Positions 1-9,335 of a DNA stretch of 64,000 nt are shown here, piece by piece. The DNA is taken from NCBI RefSeq assembly GCF_003610995.1, contig NZ_CP032543.1, positions 2,418,001 through 2,482,000 on the forward strand, written 5' to 3'. A program made the translations under genes and the position numbers. This DNA comes from Streptomyces griseus subsp. griseus (lineage in GTDB: Bacteria > Actinomycetota > Actinomycetes > Streptomycetales > Streptomycetaceae). The notes under the pieces are model-generated. The model saw only the letters and a program-made list of their open reading frames with translations. It had not been told where the DNA came from and ran no database searches. Position 1 is the first letter of the stretch; each line of letters starts with the position of its first letter.

Positions 1-1388
1 GTGCGGACGCCCTGGACCGTCTCCGTACGGGGCCCAAGCCCCGGCTCATCGTGATCGCCTCGCTCAACCGCTACACCACCGACCGCCAGCTCCTCGCCGC
101 CGCATGGGAGAGGACCCTCAAGCCGCTGCGGGAGACCGGTGCCCCGATCGTGTACATCGAGGACACCCCCGTACCCGGTACGGACATCCCGGCGTGTGTC
201 TCGGGCGCTCCGGACGATGCGGCCGCCTGTGCGTTCAAGCGGGCGGAGGCGGTTCCGGCCGATCCGCTGGCGCGGAGGATCGCGGCGGGGGCGGTGCCGG
301 GCGTACGGTCGATCAGCGTGAACCCGGTCCTCTGCCCGGGCGACGGCCCGGCCTGCCCGGCCGTACGGGAGCGCATCCTGCTCTACCGGGACGACGCCCA
401 CCTCACCGATGTCGCGGCCATCGTGCTGACCCCGAGGCTGGAGCGGCTGCTGACGGAGGCGGGCGCACTGCCGGCGGCCGCGACCCCGTCGGCCCCCGGA
501 GCCGACGGCTGGACCGAGCTGCTGCGGGACGACTTCGAGGGCCCGGCGGGCAGCCGCCCCTCCCCCGCCGACTGGCAGTACGACGTGGGGACCTGCTACC
601 CCGGCTGCCCGGCCCCGCAGTGGGGCACCGGCGAGATCGAGACCATGACCGACTCGACGGACAACGTCCGCCTCGACGGGAAGGGCGCACTGGAGATCGT
701 CCCCACCAGGGAAGGCGGGCAGTGGAGTTCGGGCCGGATCGAGACCGTACGTTCCGACTTCGCACCGCCGCCCGGCGGAGTGCTGCGGATCGAGGCGTCG
801 ATCGCGCTGCCGGATGTGACCGGGCCGGAGGCGGCGGGGTACTGGCCCGCGTTCTGGACCCTGGGCGCCCCGCTCCGCGACGGGTACACGGGGTGGCCGG
901 GCGTCGGCGAGCTGGACATCATGGAGTCCGTCAACGGCCGGGACACCGTGTTCGGTTCGATGCACTGCGGGGTGCTGGAGGGCGGGCCGTGCGAGGAGCC
1001 GGTGGGCCTGACGTCGGGCCCGCGGGCGTGCGCGACCTGCCGTACGGAGTTCCACGCGTACGCGGTGGAGGTGGACCTCGGGGCGGGTGAGGTGCGCTGG
1101 TATCTGGACGGCCGCGCGTACCACCGGGTGACCGCCGGGCAGATGGACGCCGGGACCTGGAAGCGGGCGGTGGACCACGGGGTGTTCCTGATCCTGAACG
1201 TGGCGATCGGCGGCGAGCTGCCGGCCGCGGACGGCGCGACGGCAGGGCCGGAGACGGAGCCGGGGCGTGCGATGCGGGTCGATCGGGTGAGGGTGTCGGC
1301 GAAGGGATCGGGGTTGGGATCGGTCAGCGGATCGGGGCCGGTCAGCGGCCCGGACCCGGACTCGGGCCCGGTCGGCCGCTCGGGCTGA
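1..1388 (+). CDS. Acyltransferase-type SGNH domain fused to GH16 glycosidase (5' end outside window)
   Basis: The reading frame is open from base 3 of the window, so the start lies to the left and only the C-terminal part is seen. Counting from the GTG at 51, residues 1-125 look like the end of the SGNH hydrolase domain that follows acyltransferase-3 membrane domains; the catalytic D-x-x-H is D114-x-x-H117. A short Pro/Ala linker leads to a family 16 glycoside hydrolase domain (about 155-420) with the active-site signature E287-L-D-I-M-E292, where E287 and E292 are the expected nucleophile and acid/base. The tail is a Gly/Ser/Pro repeat. An extracellular enzyme acting on beta-1,3-type or similar glucans is inferred; the missing N-terminus should carry the membrane acyltransferase if the family comparison holds. 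It overlaps the convergent TetR gene by 47 bp. Confidence 0.85.
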   Translation, partial: ADALDRLRTGPKPRLIVIASLNRYTTDRQLLAAAWERTLKPLRETGAPIVYIEDTPVPGTDIPACVSGAPDDAAACAFKRAEAVPADPLARRIAAGAVPGVRSISVNPVLCPGDGPACPAVRERILLYRDDAHLTDVAAIVLTPRLERLLTEAGALPAAATPSAPGADGWTELLRDDFEGPAGSRPSPADWQYDVGTCYPGCPAPQWGTGEIETMTDSTDNVRLDGKGALEIVPTREGGQWSSGRIETVRSDFAPPPGGVLRIEASIALPDVTGPEAAGYWPAFWTLGAPLRDGYTGWPGVGELDIMESVNGRDTVFGSMHCGVLEGGPCEEPVGLTSGPRACATCRTEFHAYAVEVDLGAGEVRWYLDGRAYHRVTAGQMDAGTWKRAVDHGVFLILNVAIGGELPAADGATAGPETEPGRAMRVDRVRVSAKGSGLGSVSGSGPVSGPDPDSGPVGRSG

Positions 1389-1932
1389 GCCCCTCGACGG
1401 CGAGGGTGAAGAGGCGGTCGGCCTGGATCGCCGGTTCGGTGTGGTGCTCGGTGGCCAGGGCGATGCCGACGGCGAGGGTGATCAGGTCGTGGAAGGTGAC
1501 GCCCGGCCTGACCGTCCCGTCGCGCAGGGCGCGGTGGAGCAGGGGGGCGGCCGCGGCTTCGAGCGCGGCACCGCAGGAGTGCTGCGCGGGGTCATCGGTG
1601 GGGGGCTCGTACGTGAGGGCGTCGGCGAGTCCCCGGGCGGAGACGGCGTATTTCACCAGGTCGTGGAGCCACTCCAGCAGCGCGGCCCGGCTGTCGTCGG
1701 CCCGGGTCAGCTCGTCGGCACGCCGGCAGAGGGCCTGGATGCGTTCCTGGAAGACGGCTTCGAGCAGGGCCTGCCGGGTGGGGAAGTGGCGGCGCACGGT
1801 GGCGGAGCCGACGCCAGCGGTACGGGCGACCTGTTCCAGCGAGGCCGCGGCGCCGTGCCGGGCCACCTCCGCCTCGGCCACGGCGAGGATGCGGCTGTAG
1901 TTGCGGCGGGCGTCCGAGCGCTGACCGGTCAC
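1342..1932 (-). CDS. TetR-family transcriptional regulator
   Basis: A 196-residue protein with an N-terminal TetR helix-turn-helix at about residues 30-55 (SLEQVARTAGVGSATVRRHF) and a divergent ligand-binding C-terminal half. It is divergent from the NmrA-like gene at 2074, with dyad sequences in the 141-bp gap, so it probably represses itself and that neighbour. The last residues (Ser/Pro/Gly-rich) are antisense to the repeat tail of the GH16 protein, so the end of one of the two genes has probably drifted into the other. The inducer is not predictable from the sequence. Confidence 0.88.
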   Translation of the reverse strand: MTGQRSDARRNYSRILAVAEAEVARHGAAASLEQVARTAGVGSATVRRHFPTRQALLEAVFQERIQALCRRADELTRADDSRAALLEWLHDLVKYAVSARGLADALTYEPPTDDPAQHSCGAALEAAAAPLLHRALRDGTVRPGVTFHDLITLAVGIALATEHHTEPAIQADRLFTLAVEGLSPSGRPGPSPGPGR

Positions 1933-1959
1933 GTGCTCTCCTGCCTCTCCTTGCTAAGT

Positions 1960-2010
1960 GGTGGGCCCCGCCATATCGTAGCGAAGACGAAACGGCGGGC
2001 CCCACCGTTT
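1960..2010. promoter_or_regulatory. Candidate TetR operator between the TetR and NmrA genes
   Basis: The sequence AAACGG-N9-CCGTTT (1990-2010) is a perfect-arm dyad. A GC-rich block GGTGGGCCCCGCC (1960-1972) is nearly inverted as GGCGGGCCCCACC (1994-2006). Both lie in the divergent promoter gap. Paired dyads there are typical of TetR self-regulation; binding itself is inferred. Confidence 0.4.
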
Positions 2011-2073
2011 TGTGTTCCCCAGCTGCGCCGCCCCCTGCGCTGCGCAGTTCCCGACCCCTGAGGAGACACGGCC

Positions 2074-2982
2074 ATGGCATCACCCACTGCCCCCGTTCTG
2101 GTCACCGGCGCCACCGGACGCCAGGGCGGGGCGGTCACCCGAGCCCTGCTGGCCGCCGGTGTGCCGGTGCGCGCGCTGGTACGCGACCCGCACGCGCCGC
2201 GCGCGAAGGCCGTCGAGGCGCTGGGCGTCGAGCTGGTCACCGGAGACCTCTCCGTCCGGACCTCGCTGGACCCGGCCTGCGCGGGCGTCCGCGCCGTGTT
2301 CTCGGTGCAGATGCCGCCGATGAGCGAGGCCGGCCCCGACTTCGCGGCGGAGCTGGCCCAGGCGGCCAACCTGATCGAGGCGGCGCGGGCCGCGGGCGTG
2401 GACCAGTTCGTGCAGTCCTCGACCAGCGGGGTCGGGCGGCACACGGAGACGCCGGGCTGGGCGGAAGGCCGCTGGGCGGCCATGGAGGGCTACTTCACCA
2501 CCAAGCAGGCGATCCTGGAGAGGGTGCGCGGGGCGGGCTTCGCCCGCTGGACCGTGATCAAGCCCGCCTTCTTCATGGACAACCTGCCCCAACTGGCGCC
2601 CCACGGGCCGGAAGGCGGCCTGGCGACGGTCATTCAGCCGGACACGACCCTGGCGCTGGTGGCGACGGAGGACATCGGCGCGGCCGTCGCCCACGCCGTT
2701 CAGGAGCCCGAGCGCTTCCACGAGGTGGAGCTGGAGCTCGCCGGTGAACTGCTCACCATGGAGGAGGTCGCCCGGACGCTGTCCACCGCGTGGGGCGTTC
2801 CGGTGGAGGCGCCGTCGATGACCCTCGACGAGGCGCTCGCGGCGGGCATGCCCGCGTGGGGCGCCGGACACGTCTGGAGCAACGCCGTCCTCCAGCCGGC
2901 CCGCCCCGAACTCGCCCTGGCGCTCGGGGTTCCGGTGACCACGTTCGCCACCTGGGCGCAGACCCACCTGACTGCGGCCTGA
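2074..2982 (+). CDS. NmrA-like NAD(P)-binding protein / SDR-type reductase
   Basis: A 302-residue atypical short-chain dehydrogenase of the NmrA/HSCARG type. The dinucleotide-binding loop is GATGRQGG at residues 11-18, followed by an R-D-P segment typical of NADP preference. The usual SDR catalytic Tyr-x3-Lys is not obvious, though an F-T-T-K segment lies in its place, so it may sense cofactor ratio or reduce a quinone or ketone. The ATG is preceded by GAGGAG at good spacing. The divergent TetR gene is its likely regulator. A GC-rich hairpin follows the gene. Confidence 0.85.
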   Translation: MASPTAPVLVTGATGRQGGAVTRALLAAGVPVRALVRDPHAPRAKAVEALGVELVTGDLSVRTSLDPACAGVRAVFSVQMPPMSEAGPDFAAELAQAANLIEAARAAGVDQFVQSSTSGVGRHTETPGWAEGRWAAMEGYFTTKQAILERVRGAGFARWTVIKPAFFMDNLPQLAPHGPEGGLATVIQPDTTLALVATEDIGAAVAHAVQEPERFHEVELELAGELLTMEEVARTLSTAWGVPVEAPSMTLDEALAAGMPAWGAGHVWSNAVLQPARPELALALGVPVTTFATWAQTHLTAA

Positions 2983-3028
2983 GAGACGAGCAGCCCCGGC
3001 CGCCGGGACGTACGGCACATCGGCCACA

Positions 3029-3062
3029 CGCGGGTCCCTCCCCCGTTACCCGGGGACCCGCG
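3029..3062. terminator. Hairpin after NmrA-like gene
   Basis: Arms CGCGGGTCCC (3029-3038) and GGGACCCGCG (3053-3062) pair perfectly around a 14-base loop. It lies between the convergent NmrA-like and GOLPH3-like genes and may serve both. The remaining 270-bp gap shows nothing else clear. Confidence 0.55.
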
Positions 3063-3253
3063 CGAGCCGCCGTGCGGGCCGACGGTCGTACGACACGGTC
3101 GGCCGGGGCCCGGCGCCGCACCGTCGCGCGGTGCGGCCCTGTCCGGGCACCGGAAGTATCGCCTTTCGCCCGGGAAGGGGGCGAACGCTTTTCCGGAAGT
3201 ACGGGGGTGGCCCGGGCCCGGACACGGCCCCGCCCCTGCCCCCGCAACCACAC

Positions 3254-3919
3254 CTACGGCACCACGGAGAGCACCGTAACCACAGTCACCGTGGAGATCG
3301 CCGCCTGAAGGTTGCGGATCGCCTCCCGTACGCTCACACCCGCCCAGTGGCCATCGGCAATCTCCGACATACGCGGGGCCACCTGCTTCTTCGGCAGACC
3401 CGGGAAGGCCTGCGGGTGCATCCCCGTGGCGTGCACCAGGGCCACCAGGGCGCTCGTGCGGGCGTCCGGCTCGGCCCCGCCCGGCACCACCGCGGCGAGC
3501 CGCGCCCGCAGCTCGCGTTCGACGGAACCGTCGGCCTCCGGGTAGCGGCGCACCGGAAAGACGCCGAGGGCCCGGTGCCGCTCCTCGGTCACCAGGCCAC
3601 GGGCGCAGAGGCTGTCCACGACGTCCTGCGAGCCCTTGACGTGCTCACGGGTCAGCCAGTCGACCACCTTGCGGCTGCTGGAGGCCCCGTGGACCCAGCG
3701 CACCAGACGGTCGAGCCGGCCGTCGAGGAGGGCGTCGCCCGTCGGGGTCGGGTCGAAGACCTCGACGCACCCGCTCCTCACCGTGACCCGGCCCGCCATC
3801 ACCAGCTCCAGGAGCATGCCCGCGGCCACGCCCCAGCGCGCCGCCGACTCCCCCTTCGCCGCGCCGGTCTCGTCGTCCAGCGACAGCAGCATGATCTCTT
3901 CGCCCAGCGTGACGGCCAT
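3254..3919 (-). CDS. GOLPH3/VPS74-like (GPP34 family) protein
   Basis: A protein of 221 residues from the ATG at 3919, beginning MAVTLGEEIMLLSLDDETG, the characteristic start of bacterial GPP34 proteins. In eukaryotes the family binds PI4P at Golgi membranes; the role of the many actinobacterial copies is unknown. I chose the inner ATG because GGGGGAG lies 7 bases upstream; an in-frame start at 3937 would add six residues. Mostly helical with a hydrophobic C-terminal stretch. It is followed upstream by a TetR gene in the same direction, but the 100-bp gap argues against tight coupling. Confidence 0.82.
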   Translation of the reverse strand: MAVTLGEEIMLLSLDDETGAAKGESAARWGVAAGMLLELVMAGRVTVRSGCVEVFDPTPTGDALLDGRLDRLVRWVHGASSSRKVVDWLTREHVKGSQDVVDSLCARGLVTEERHRALGVFPVRRYPEADGSVERELRARLAAVVPGGAEPDARTSALVALVHATGMHPQAFPGLPKKQVAPRMSEIADGHWAGVSVREAIRNLQAAISTVTVVTVLSVVP

Positions 3920-4021
3920 GGTCAGGCTCCCCCGCACTCTCTTCGTCCTGCTCGCTCTCTCGTACCGACCGGACAGACGTGAAGAGCGCGGCCGGGGTTG
4001 CCCAGCAGACGAAACTCCTGT

Positions 4022-4666
4022 TCAGGAGGGGTCCGGTACCGTCACCGCAGCGGGGTCCACGGCCGCTGCGAACGCCCCGCGCGCCAGCCGGTGCAGCAGC
4101 GCGGCGGTGGCCTCCCGGCCGGGGCGGGCCTCCGGGCGGGCCAGGTGCGGGGTGGAGTTCAGCAGGCCGAAGACGGCGTGCACGGTGAGGCGGGCCTCGC
4201 TCTCGGGCAGGCCCGGGTAGAGGGCGCGCACGACGCCCACCCAGACCTCGACGTACTCCCGCTGGAGGCGGCGCACCCGCTTGCGGTCCGTGTCGCGCAG
4301 CCGGTCCAGCTCGCGGTCGTGGAGGGTGATGAGGGGGCGGTCGTCGAGGGCGAAGTCGATGTGGCCCTCGATGAGCGCGTCCAGGAGGGCCTCCGGGGAG
4401 CCGTCGCCCCCGGCCGCGTCCTCCGACACGCGCAGCCGGCCGCCCTCCAGCAGCCGCTCGCTGATGCCGACCAGCAGCTCGGCGAGCATCGCGTCCTTGC
4501 CGGGGAAGTGGCGGTAGAGACCGGGGCCGCTGATACCGACCGCGGCGCCTATCTCGTCGACGCCGACACCGTGGAAGCCGCGCTCGGCGAAGAGGCGTGC
4601 GGCCTCCCGCAGGATCTGCTCGCGGCGGGTGGGGGCCGCGACGCGGGCGGTGGCATGGGTGCTCAT
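4022..4666 (-). CDS. TetR-family regulator of the acyl-CoA carboxylase operon
   Basis: A 214-residue protein with a TetR DNA-binding head (helix-turn-helix about residues 35-55, VDEIGAAVGISGPGLYRHFP) and a C-terminal sensor domain. It is transcribed divergently from accD1. The gap holds two copies of a GTTARCGNYCRTTAAC dyad; one overlaps a candidate -35 (TTAACG) and 18-bp spaced -10 (TAGAAT) for this gene, which would give self-repression. The TAGAAT ends 8 bases before the ATG, with no clear ribosome-binding site, so the mRNA may be leaderless. An acyl-CoA ligand is a reasonable guess from the operon. Confidence 0.88.
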   Translation of the reverse strand: MSTHATARVAAPTRREQILREAARLFAERGFHGVGVDEIGAAVGISGPGLYRHFPGKDAMLAELLVGISERLLEGGRLRVSEDAAGGDGSPEALLDALIEGHIDFALDDRPLITLHDRELDRLRDTDRKRVRRLQREYVEVWVGVVRALYPGLPESEARLTVHAVFGLLNSTPHLARPEARPGREATAALLHRLARGAFAAAVDPAAVTVPDPS

Positions 4667-4689
4667 GAGGATTCATTCTAGACAGGGTC

Positions 4690-4734
4690 GTTAGCGCTCG
4701 TTAACCTGAGGGAAACGCGTTAACGGTCATTAAC
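4690..4734. promoter_or_regulatory. Pair of TetR-type operators, accD1 control region
   Basis: Two 16-bp near-palindromes, GTTAGCGCTCGTTAAC (4690-4705) and GTTAACGGTCATTAAC (4719-4734), share the pattern GTTARCGNYCRTTAAC and have centres 29 bp apart. The first covers the predicted -35 of the TetR gene. Placement and symmetry fit a regulator that controls both divergent units. Confidence 0.6.
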
Positions 4735-4788
4735 AGAGCGACGGACACCACGGACACGATCGCGGTACGGGCAAGGGGGCTCGACACG

Positions 4789-6411
4789 ATGCAGCAGGCA
4801 CCGGTCCTGGCGAGCGCGGCCGATCCCGCCTCGGAGGCCTGGCAGGCCAACGAGGCGGCGCATCACGCGCTCTCCGACGAGCTGGCGGGGCACCTCGCCA
4901 CGGCACGGCTGGGCGGGGGTGAGAAGGCGCGGGCCCGCCACGAGGCGCGCGGCAAGCTGCTCCCCCGGGACCGGGTGGACACGCTCCTCGACCCGGGTTC
5001 GCCGTTCCTGGAGCTGGCCCCGCTGGCAGCGAACGGGATGTACGGGGACCAGGCCCCGGCCGCCGGTGTGATCGCGGGGATCGGCCGGGTCTCGGGCCGG
5101 GAGTGCGTGATCGTCGCCAATGACGCGACCGTCAAGGGCGGCACGTACTACCCGATGACCGTGAAGAAGCACCTGCGCGCGCAGGAAGTGGCGCTGGAGA
5201 ACCGTCTCCCCTGCCTCTACCTGGTCGACTCGGGCGGCGCGTTCCTCCCGATGCAGGACGAGGTGTTCCCCGACCGGGACCACTTCGGCCGGATCTTCTA
5301 CAACCAGGCCCGGATGTCGGCGGCGGGCATTCCGCAGATCGCGGCGGTGCTGGGCTCCTGCACGGCGGGCGGGGCTTACGTCCCGGCGATGAGCGACGAG
5401 GCCGTGATCGTGCGCGACCAGGGCACGATCTTCCTCGGCGGGCCGCCGCTGGTGAAGGCCGCGACCGGTGAGGTCGTCACGGCGGAGGAGCTGGGCGGCG
5501 GCGAGGTCCACTCCCGGATCTCCGGCGTCACCGACCACCTCGCGGAGGACGACGCGCACGCCCTGCGCATCGTCCGCAACATCGTCGCGACCCTCCCGGA
5601 CCGCGCCCCGCTGCCCTGGCCGGTGGAGCCGGCCGAGGAGCCGAAGGTCGACCCGGCAGGGCTGTACGGGGCGGTCCCGGTGGACTCCCGCACGCCGTAC
5701 GACGTACGCGAGGTGATCGCCCGGGTGGTGGACGGCTCGCGGTTCCAGGAGTTCAAGGCGGAGTACGGCACGACGCTGATCACCGGCTTCGCCCGCATCC
5801 ACGGCCACCCGGTGGGCGTCGTCGCGAACAACGGCATCCTGTTCGCCGAGTCGGCTCAGAAGGGCGCGCACTTCATCGAACTGTGCGACCAGCGCGGCAT
5901 CCCGCTCGTCTTCCTCCAGAACATCTCCGGCTTCATGGTCGGCAAGGACTACGAGCACGGCGGCATCGCCAAGCACGGCGCCAAGATGGTCACGGCGGTC
6001 GCCACCACCCGCGTCCCGAAGCTGACGGTCGTGGTCGGCGGTTCGTACGGCGCGGGCAACTATTCGATGTGCGGCCGGGCGTACAGCCCGCGCTTCCTGT
6101 GGATGTGGCCCAACGCCAAGATCTCCGTGATGGGCGGCGAGCAGGCGGCCTCCGTCCTGGCCACCGTCAAGCGCGACCAGCTGGGCGACGAGTGGAGCGC
6201 CGAGGACGAGGAGACGTTCAAGGCCCCGATCCGCGCCCAGTACGAGACCCAGGGCAACGCGTACTACGCCACCGCCCGGCTCTGGGACGACGGCGTGATC
6301 GACCCCGTGGACACCCGGCAGGTGCTGGGCCTCGCCCTCACGGCCTGCGCCAACGCCCCGCTGCCCCAGAAGGACCCGGCCGGTCCCGGCTTCGGCGTCT
6401 TCCGGATGTGA
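4789..6411 (+). CDS. accD1: Acyl-CoA carboxylase carboxyltransferase (methylcrotonyl-CoA carboxylase beta type)
   Basis: A 540-residue biotin-dependent carboxyltransferase with two crotonase-fold halves. It transfers CO2 from carboxybiotin to an acyl-CoA; the operon partners (HMG-CoA lyase and an acyl-CoA dehydrogenase) point to 3-methylcrotonyl-CoA in leucine breakdown. Visible hallmarks are the acyl-CoA-binding segment around [20 protein letters not shown] and the C-terminal [20 protein letters not shown] biotin-side loop. The length suits MCC beta or propionyl-CoA carboxylase beta; MCC is preferred on context. Seven bases separate it from the alpha-subunit gene, so co-expression is expected. 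Confidence 0.93.
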   Translation: MQQAPVLASAADPASEAWQANEAAHHALSDELAGHLATARLGGGEKARARHEARGKLLPRDRVDTLLDPGSPFLELAPLAANGMYGDQAPAAGVIAGIGRVSGRECVIVANDATVKGGTYYPMTVKKHLRAQEVALENRLPCLYLVDSGGAFLPMQDEVFPDRDHFGRIFYNQARMSAAGIPQIAAVLGSCTAGGAYVPAMSDEAVIVRDQGTIFLGGPPLVKAATGEVVTAEELGGGEVHSRISGVTDHLAEDDAHALRIVRNIVATLPDRAPLPWPVEPAEEPKVDPAGLYGAVPVDSRTPYDVREVIARVVDGSRFQEFKAEYGTTLITGFARIHGHPVGVVANNGILFAESAQKGAHFIELCDQRGIPLVFLQNISGFMVGKDYEHGGIAKHGAKMVTAVATTRVPKLTVVVGGSYGAGNYSMCGRAYSPRFLWMWPNAKISVMGGEQAASVLATVKRDQLGDEWSAEDEETFKAPIRAQYETQGNAYYATARLWDDGVIDPVDTRQVLGLALTACANAPLPQKDPAGPGFGVFRM

Positions 6412-6418
6412 GGAACAG

Positions 6419-8365
6419 ATGACGACGATGTTCGACACCGTGCTGGTCGCCAACCGCGGCGAGATCGCCGTCCGGGTGATCCGGACCCTGCGCGAGCTGG
6501 GGGTGCGCTCGGTCGCGGTCTTCAGCGACGCGGACGCGGACGCCCGGCACGTGCGGGAGGCGGACACGGCGGTACGGATCGGCCCGCCGCCCGCGTCCGA
6601 GAGCTATCTGAACGTGCCGGCGCTCCTCGAAGCGGCCCGCCGCACGGGGGCGCAGGCGGTCCACCCCGGCTACGGATTCCTGGCGGAGAACGCGGAGTTC
6701 GCGCAGGCCTGCACGGAGGCGGGCCTGGTCTTCATCGGCCCGCCCGCCTCCGCGATCTCGCTCATGGGCGACAAGATCCGGGCGAAGGAGACGGTCGCGG
6801 CGTACGGCGTCCCGGTGGTCCCCGGCTCCTCCGGCAGCGGTCTCACGGACGCCCAACTGGAGGAAGCGGCAAAGGAGATCGGCACCCCGGTCCTCCTCAA
6901 GCCCTCGGCGGGCGGCGGCGGCAAGGGCATGCGCCTGGTCCGTGACGCGGCGGTGCTGGCGGAGGAGATCGCGGCGGCGAGGCGCGAGGCCCGGGCCTCC
7001 TTCGGCGACGACACCCTCCTCGTGGAGCGGTGGATCGACCGCCCGCGCCACATCGAGATCCAGGTGCTGGCCGACGCCCACGGCAACGTGATCCACCTCG
7101 GCGAGCGCGAGTGCTCGCTCCAGCGCCGCCACCAGAAGATCATCGAGGAGGCACCGAGCGTCCTCCTCGACGAGGAGACCCGGGCGGCCATGGGCGAGGC
7201 GGCCGTGCAGGCGGCGCGCAGTTGCGGTTACGTCGGCGCGGGGACGGTGGAGTTCATCGTCCCGGGCAACGACCCGGCCTCGTACTTCTTCATGGAGATG
7301 AACACCCGCCTCCAGGTGGAACACCCGGTCACCGAGCTGATCACCGGCCTGGACCTGGTGGAGTGGCAGCTGCGGGTGGCGTCGGGCGAGCAACTCCCGT
7401 ACAGCCAGCAGGACATCACTCTGACCGGCTGGGCGATCGAGGCCCGCGTCTGCGCCGAGGACCCCTCCCGCGGCTTCCTGCCCTCCGGCGGTACGGTGCT
7501 GGCGCTGCGCGAGCCGCAGGGCGGCGGGGTGCGGACGGACTCGGGGCTGAGCGAGGGCGTTCCGGTGGGCAGCCTGTACGACCCGATGCTGTCGAAGGTC
7601 ATCGCGTACGGCCCCGACCGCGCGACCGCCATCCGCAAGCTGCGGGCGGCCCTGGGGGACACGGTGATCCTGGGCGTCCCGACCAACGCGGGCTTCCTGC
7701 GCCGCCTGCTGGCCCACCCGGACGTGGTCTCCGGCAACCTGGACACGGGGCTGGTGGAGCGCGAGGCGGAGGACCTGGTGCCGGACGGGGTTCCGGACGA
7801 GGTGTACGCGGCTGCGGCGGCGGTCCGCCTCGACGCTCTGGCGCCCCGGCCGGACGCGGAGGGCTGGACGGACCCGTTCTCGGTGCCGAGCGGATGGCGT
7901 ACGGGAGGGGTGCGGACGCCGCCGGCGTTCCCGCTACGGGTGTCGGGCACGGACCCGGTGACGTACGAGGCTCCGCCCGGCGCGACGGTCACGGCCGACC
8001 GGGTCACGGTCGAACTCGACGGCGCGATGGGCCACTTCCACCGCTCGGGCGACTGGCTCGGCAAGGACGGCGACACCTGGCACGTCCAGGACCACGACCC
8101 GGTGGAGGCGTCCCTGAGCGGGGCGGGCCGGAGCGGGGCGGACACGCTGGCGGCCCCGATGCCGGGCACGGTCACGGTGGTGAAGGTGGCCGTCGGGGAC
8201 GAGGTGGAGGCAGGCCAGAGCCTGCTCGTGGTGGAGGCGATGAAGATGGAGCACATGGTCTCCGCACCGCACGCGGGGACGGTGACGGAGCTGGACGTCA
8301 CGGCGGGCGCGACGGTGGCGATGGACCAGATCCTGGCGGTGGTCGCGCCTCGGGAGGACTCATGA
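6419..8365 (+). CDS. accA1: Acyl-CoA carboxylase alpha subunit (biotin carboxylase + BCCP)
   Basis: A 648-residue protein with an ATP-grasp biotin carboxylase (about 1-450, starting [19 protein letters not shown]) and ATP-loop [10 protein letters not shown], a linker (BT) region, and a C-terminal biotinyl domain whose acceptor lysine is K609 in VVEAMKMEH. It forms the complete carboxylase with the preceding carboxyltransferase. Two in-frame ATG codons (6419 and 6428) are possible starts. The stop overlaps the start of the HMG-CoA lyase gene as ATGA, indicating translational coupling. Confidence 0.94.
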   Translation: MTTMFDTVLVANRGEIAVRVIRTLRELGVRSVAVFSDADADARHVREADTAVRIGPPPASESYLNVPALLEAARRTGAQAVHPGYGFLAENAEFAQACTEAGLVFIGPPASAISLMGDKIRAKETVAAYGVPVVPGSSGSGLTDAQLEEAAKEIGTPVLLKPSAGGGGKGMRLVRDAAVLAEEIAAARREARASFGDDTLLVERWIDRPRHIEIQVLADAHGNVIHLGERECSLQRRHQKIIEEAPSVLLDEETRAAMGEAAVQAARSCGYVGAGTVEFIVPGNDPASYFFMEMNTRLQVEHPVTELITGLDLVEWQLRVASGEQLPYSQQDITLTGWAIEARVCAEDPSRGFLPSGGTVLALREPQGGGVRTDSGLSEGVPVGSLYDPMLSKVIAYGPDRATAIRKLRAALGDTVILGVPTNAGFLRRLLAHPDVVSGNLDTGLVEREAEDLVPDGVPDEVYAAAAAVRLDALAPRPDAEGWTDPFSVPSGWRTGGVRTPPAFPLRVSGTDPVTYEAPPGATVTADRVTVELDGAMGHFHRSGDWLGKDGDTWHVQDHDPVEASLSGAGRSGADTLAAPMPGTVTVVKVAVGDEVEAGQSLLVVEAMKMEHMVSAPHAGTVTELDVTAGATVAMDQILAVVAPREDS

Positions 8366-9327
8366 CCACGCTCCCCATGACGGTCCCGGCCCCCGGTCTG
8401 CCGGCCCGGGTCCGCATCCACGAGGTGGGCGCCCGTGACGGCCTCCAGAACGAGAAGGAGACCGTCCCGACGCCGGTGAAGGCGGAGTTCATCCGCCGGC
8501 TGGCCGTGGCGGGTCTGACGACCATCGAGGCGACGAGCTTCGTGCACCCGAAGTGGGTGCCCCAACTGGCCGACGCCGAGCAGCTGTTCGCCCTCCTGGG
8601 GGAGATCGCCGACGTGGGTGACGTATCCCTCCCGGTCCTCGTGCCGAACGAACGCGGCCTGGACCGGGCGCTGGCGCTCGGGGCCCGGTCGATCGCGGTG
8701 TTCGGCTCGGCCACGGAGACGTTCGCGTCGCGCAACCTGAACCGCACGGTCGACGAGTCGCTGGCCATGTTCGAGCCGGTGGTGGCCCGCGCGAAGGCGG
8801 AGAAGGCGCAGGTGCGCGGGTACCTGTCGATGTGCTTCGGTGACCCGTGGGAGGGTGCGGTTCCGGTGGCGCAGGTGGTCAGGGTCGCGAAGGCCCTGAT
8901 GGACCTGGGCTGCGACGAGCTGTCGCTGGGCGACACGATCGGGGTGGCGACGCCGGGGCACGTGACAGCGCTGCTGACGGCGCTGAACGAGAGGGGCGTG
9001 CCGACCTCCTCCATCGGCGTGCACTTCCACGACACGTACGGCCAGGCGCTGTCCAACACCCTGGCGGCGCTCCAGCACGGCGTGAGCACGGTCGACGCCT
9101 CGGCCGGCGGCCTGGGCGGCTGCCCGTACGCGAAGAGCGCCACGGGCAACCTGGCCACCGAGGACCTGGTCTGGATGCTGAACGGCCTGGGCATCGAGAC
9201 AGGCGTCGACCTGGACGCCCTGACCGCCACCAGCGCCTGGCTGGCCGAACACCTGGGCCGACCGAGCCCATCCCGCACGGTCCGCGCCCTGACCCCTCCC
9301 CCTTCCTCCCCCTCCCACAAGGAGTGA
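8362..9327 (+). CDS. hmgL: Hydroxymethylglutaryl-CoA lyase
   Basis: A 321-residue TIM-barrel lyase that splits HMG-CoA to acetoacetate and acetyl-CoA, the last step of leucine degradation. It shows the family start [14 protein letters not shown] with the catalytic Arg-Asp pair, the metal-site segment [14 protein letters not shown] and the cysteine loop [15 protein letters not shown]. The ATG at 8362 overlaps the accA1 stop (ATGA), with GGGAGGA just upstream. The operon order carboxylase beta-alpha-lyase-dehydrogenase matches actinobacterial liu-type clusters. Confidence 0.95.
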   Translation: MTTLPMTVPAPGLPARVRIHEVGARDGLQNEKETVPTPVKAEFIRRLAVAGLTTIEATSFVHPKWVPQLADAEQLFALLGEIADVGDVSLPVLVPNERGLDRALALGARSIAVFGSATETFASRNLNRTVDESLAMFEPVVARAKAEKAQVRGYLSMCFGDPWEGAVPVAQVVRVAKALMDLGCDELSLGDTIGVATPGHVTALLTALNERGVPTSSIGVHFHDTYGQALSNTLAALQHGVSTVDASAGGLGGCPYAKSATGNLATEDLVWMLNGLGIETGVDLDALTATSAWLAEHLGRPSPSRTVRALTPPPSSPSHKE

Positions 9328-9335
9328 GTGACCCC

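Noticed and set aside
7030..8361. Long open frame antisense or alternative to accA1
   Set aside because: It is a high-GC shadow of accA1; only its last part (from 8362) is the real HMG-CoA lyase gene.
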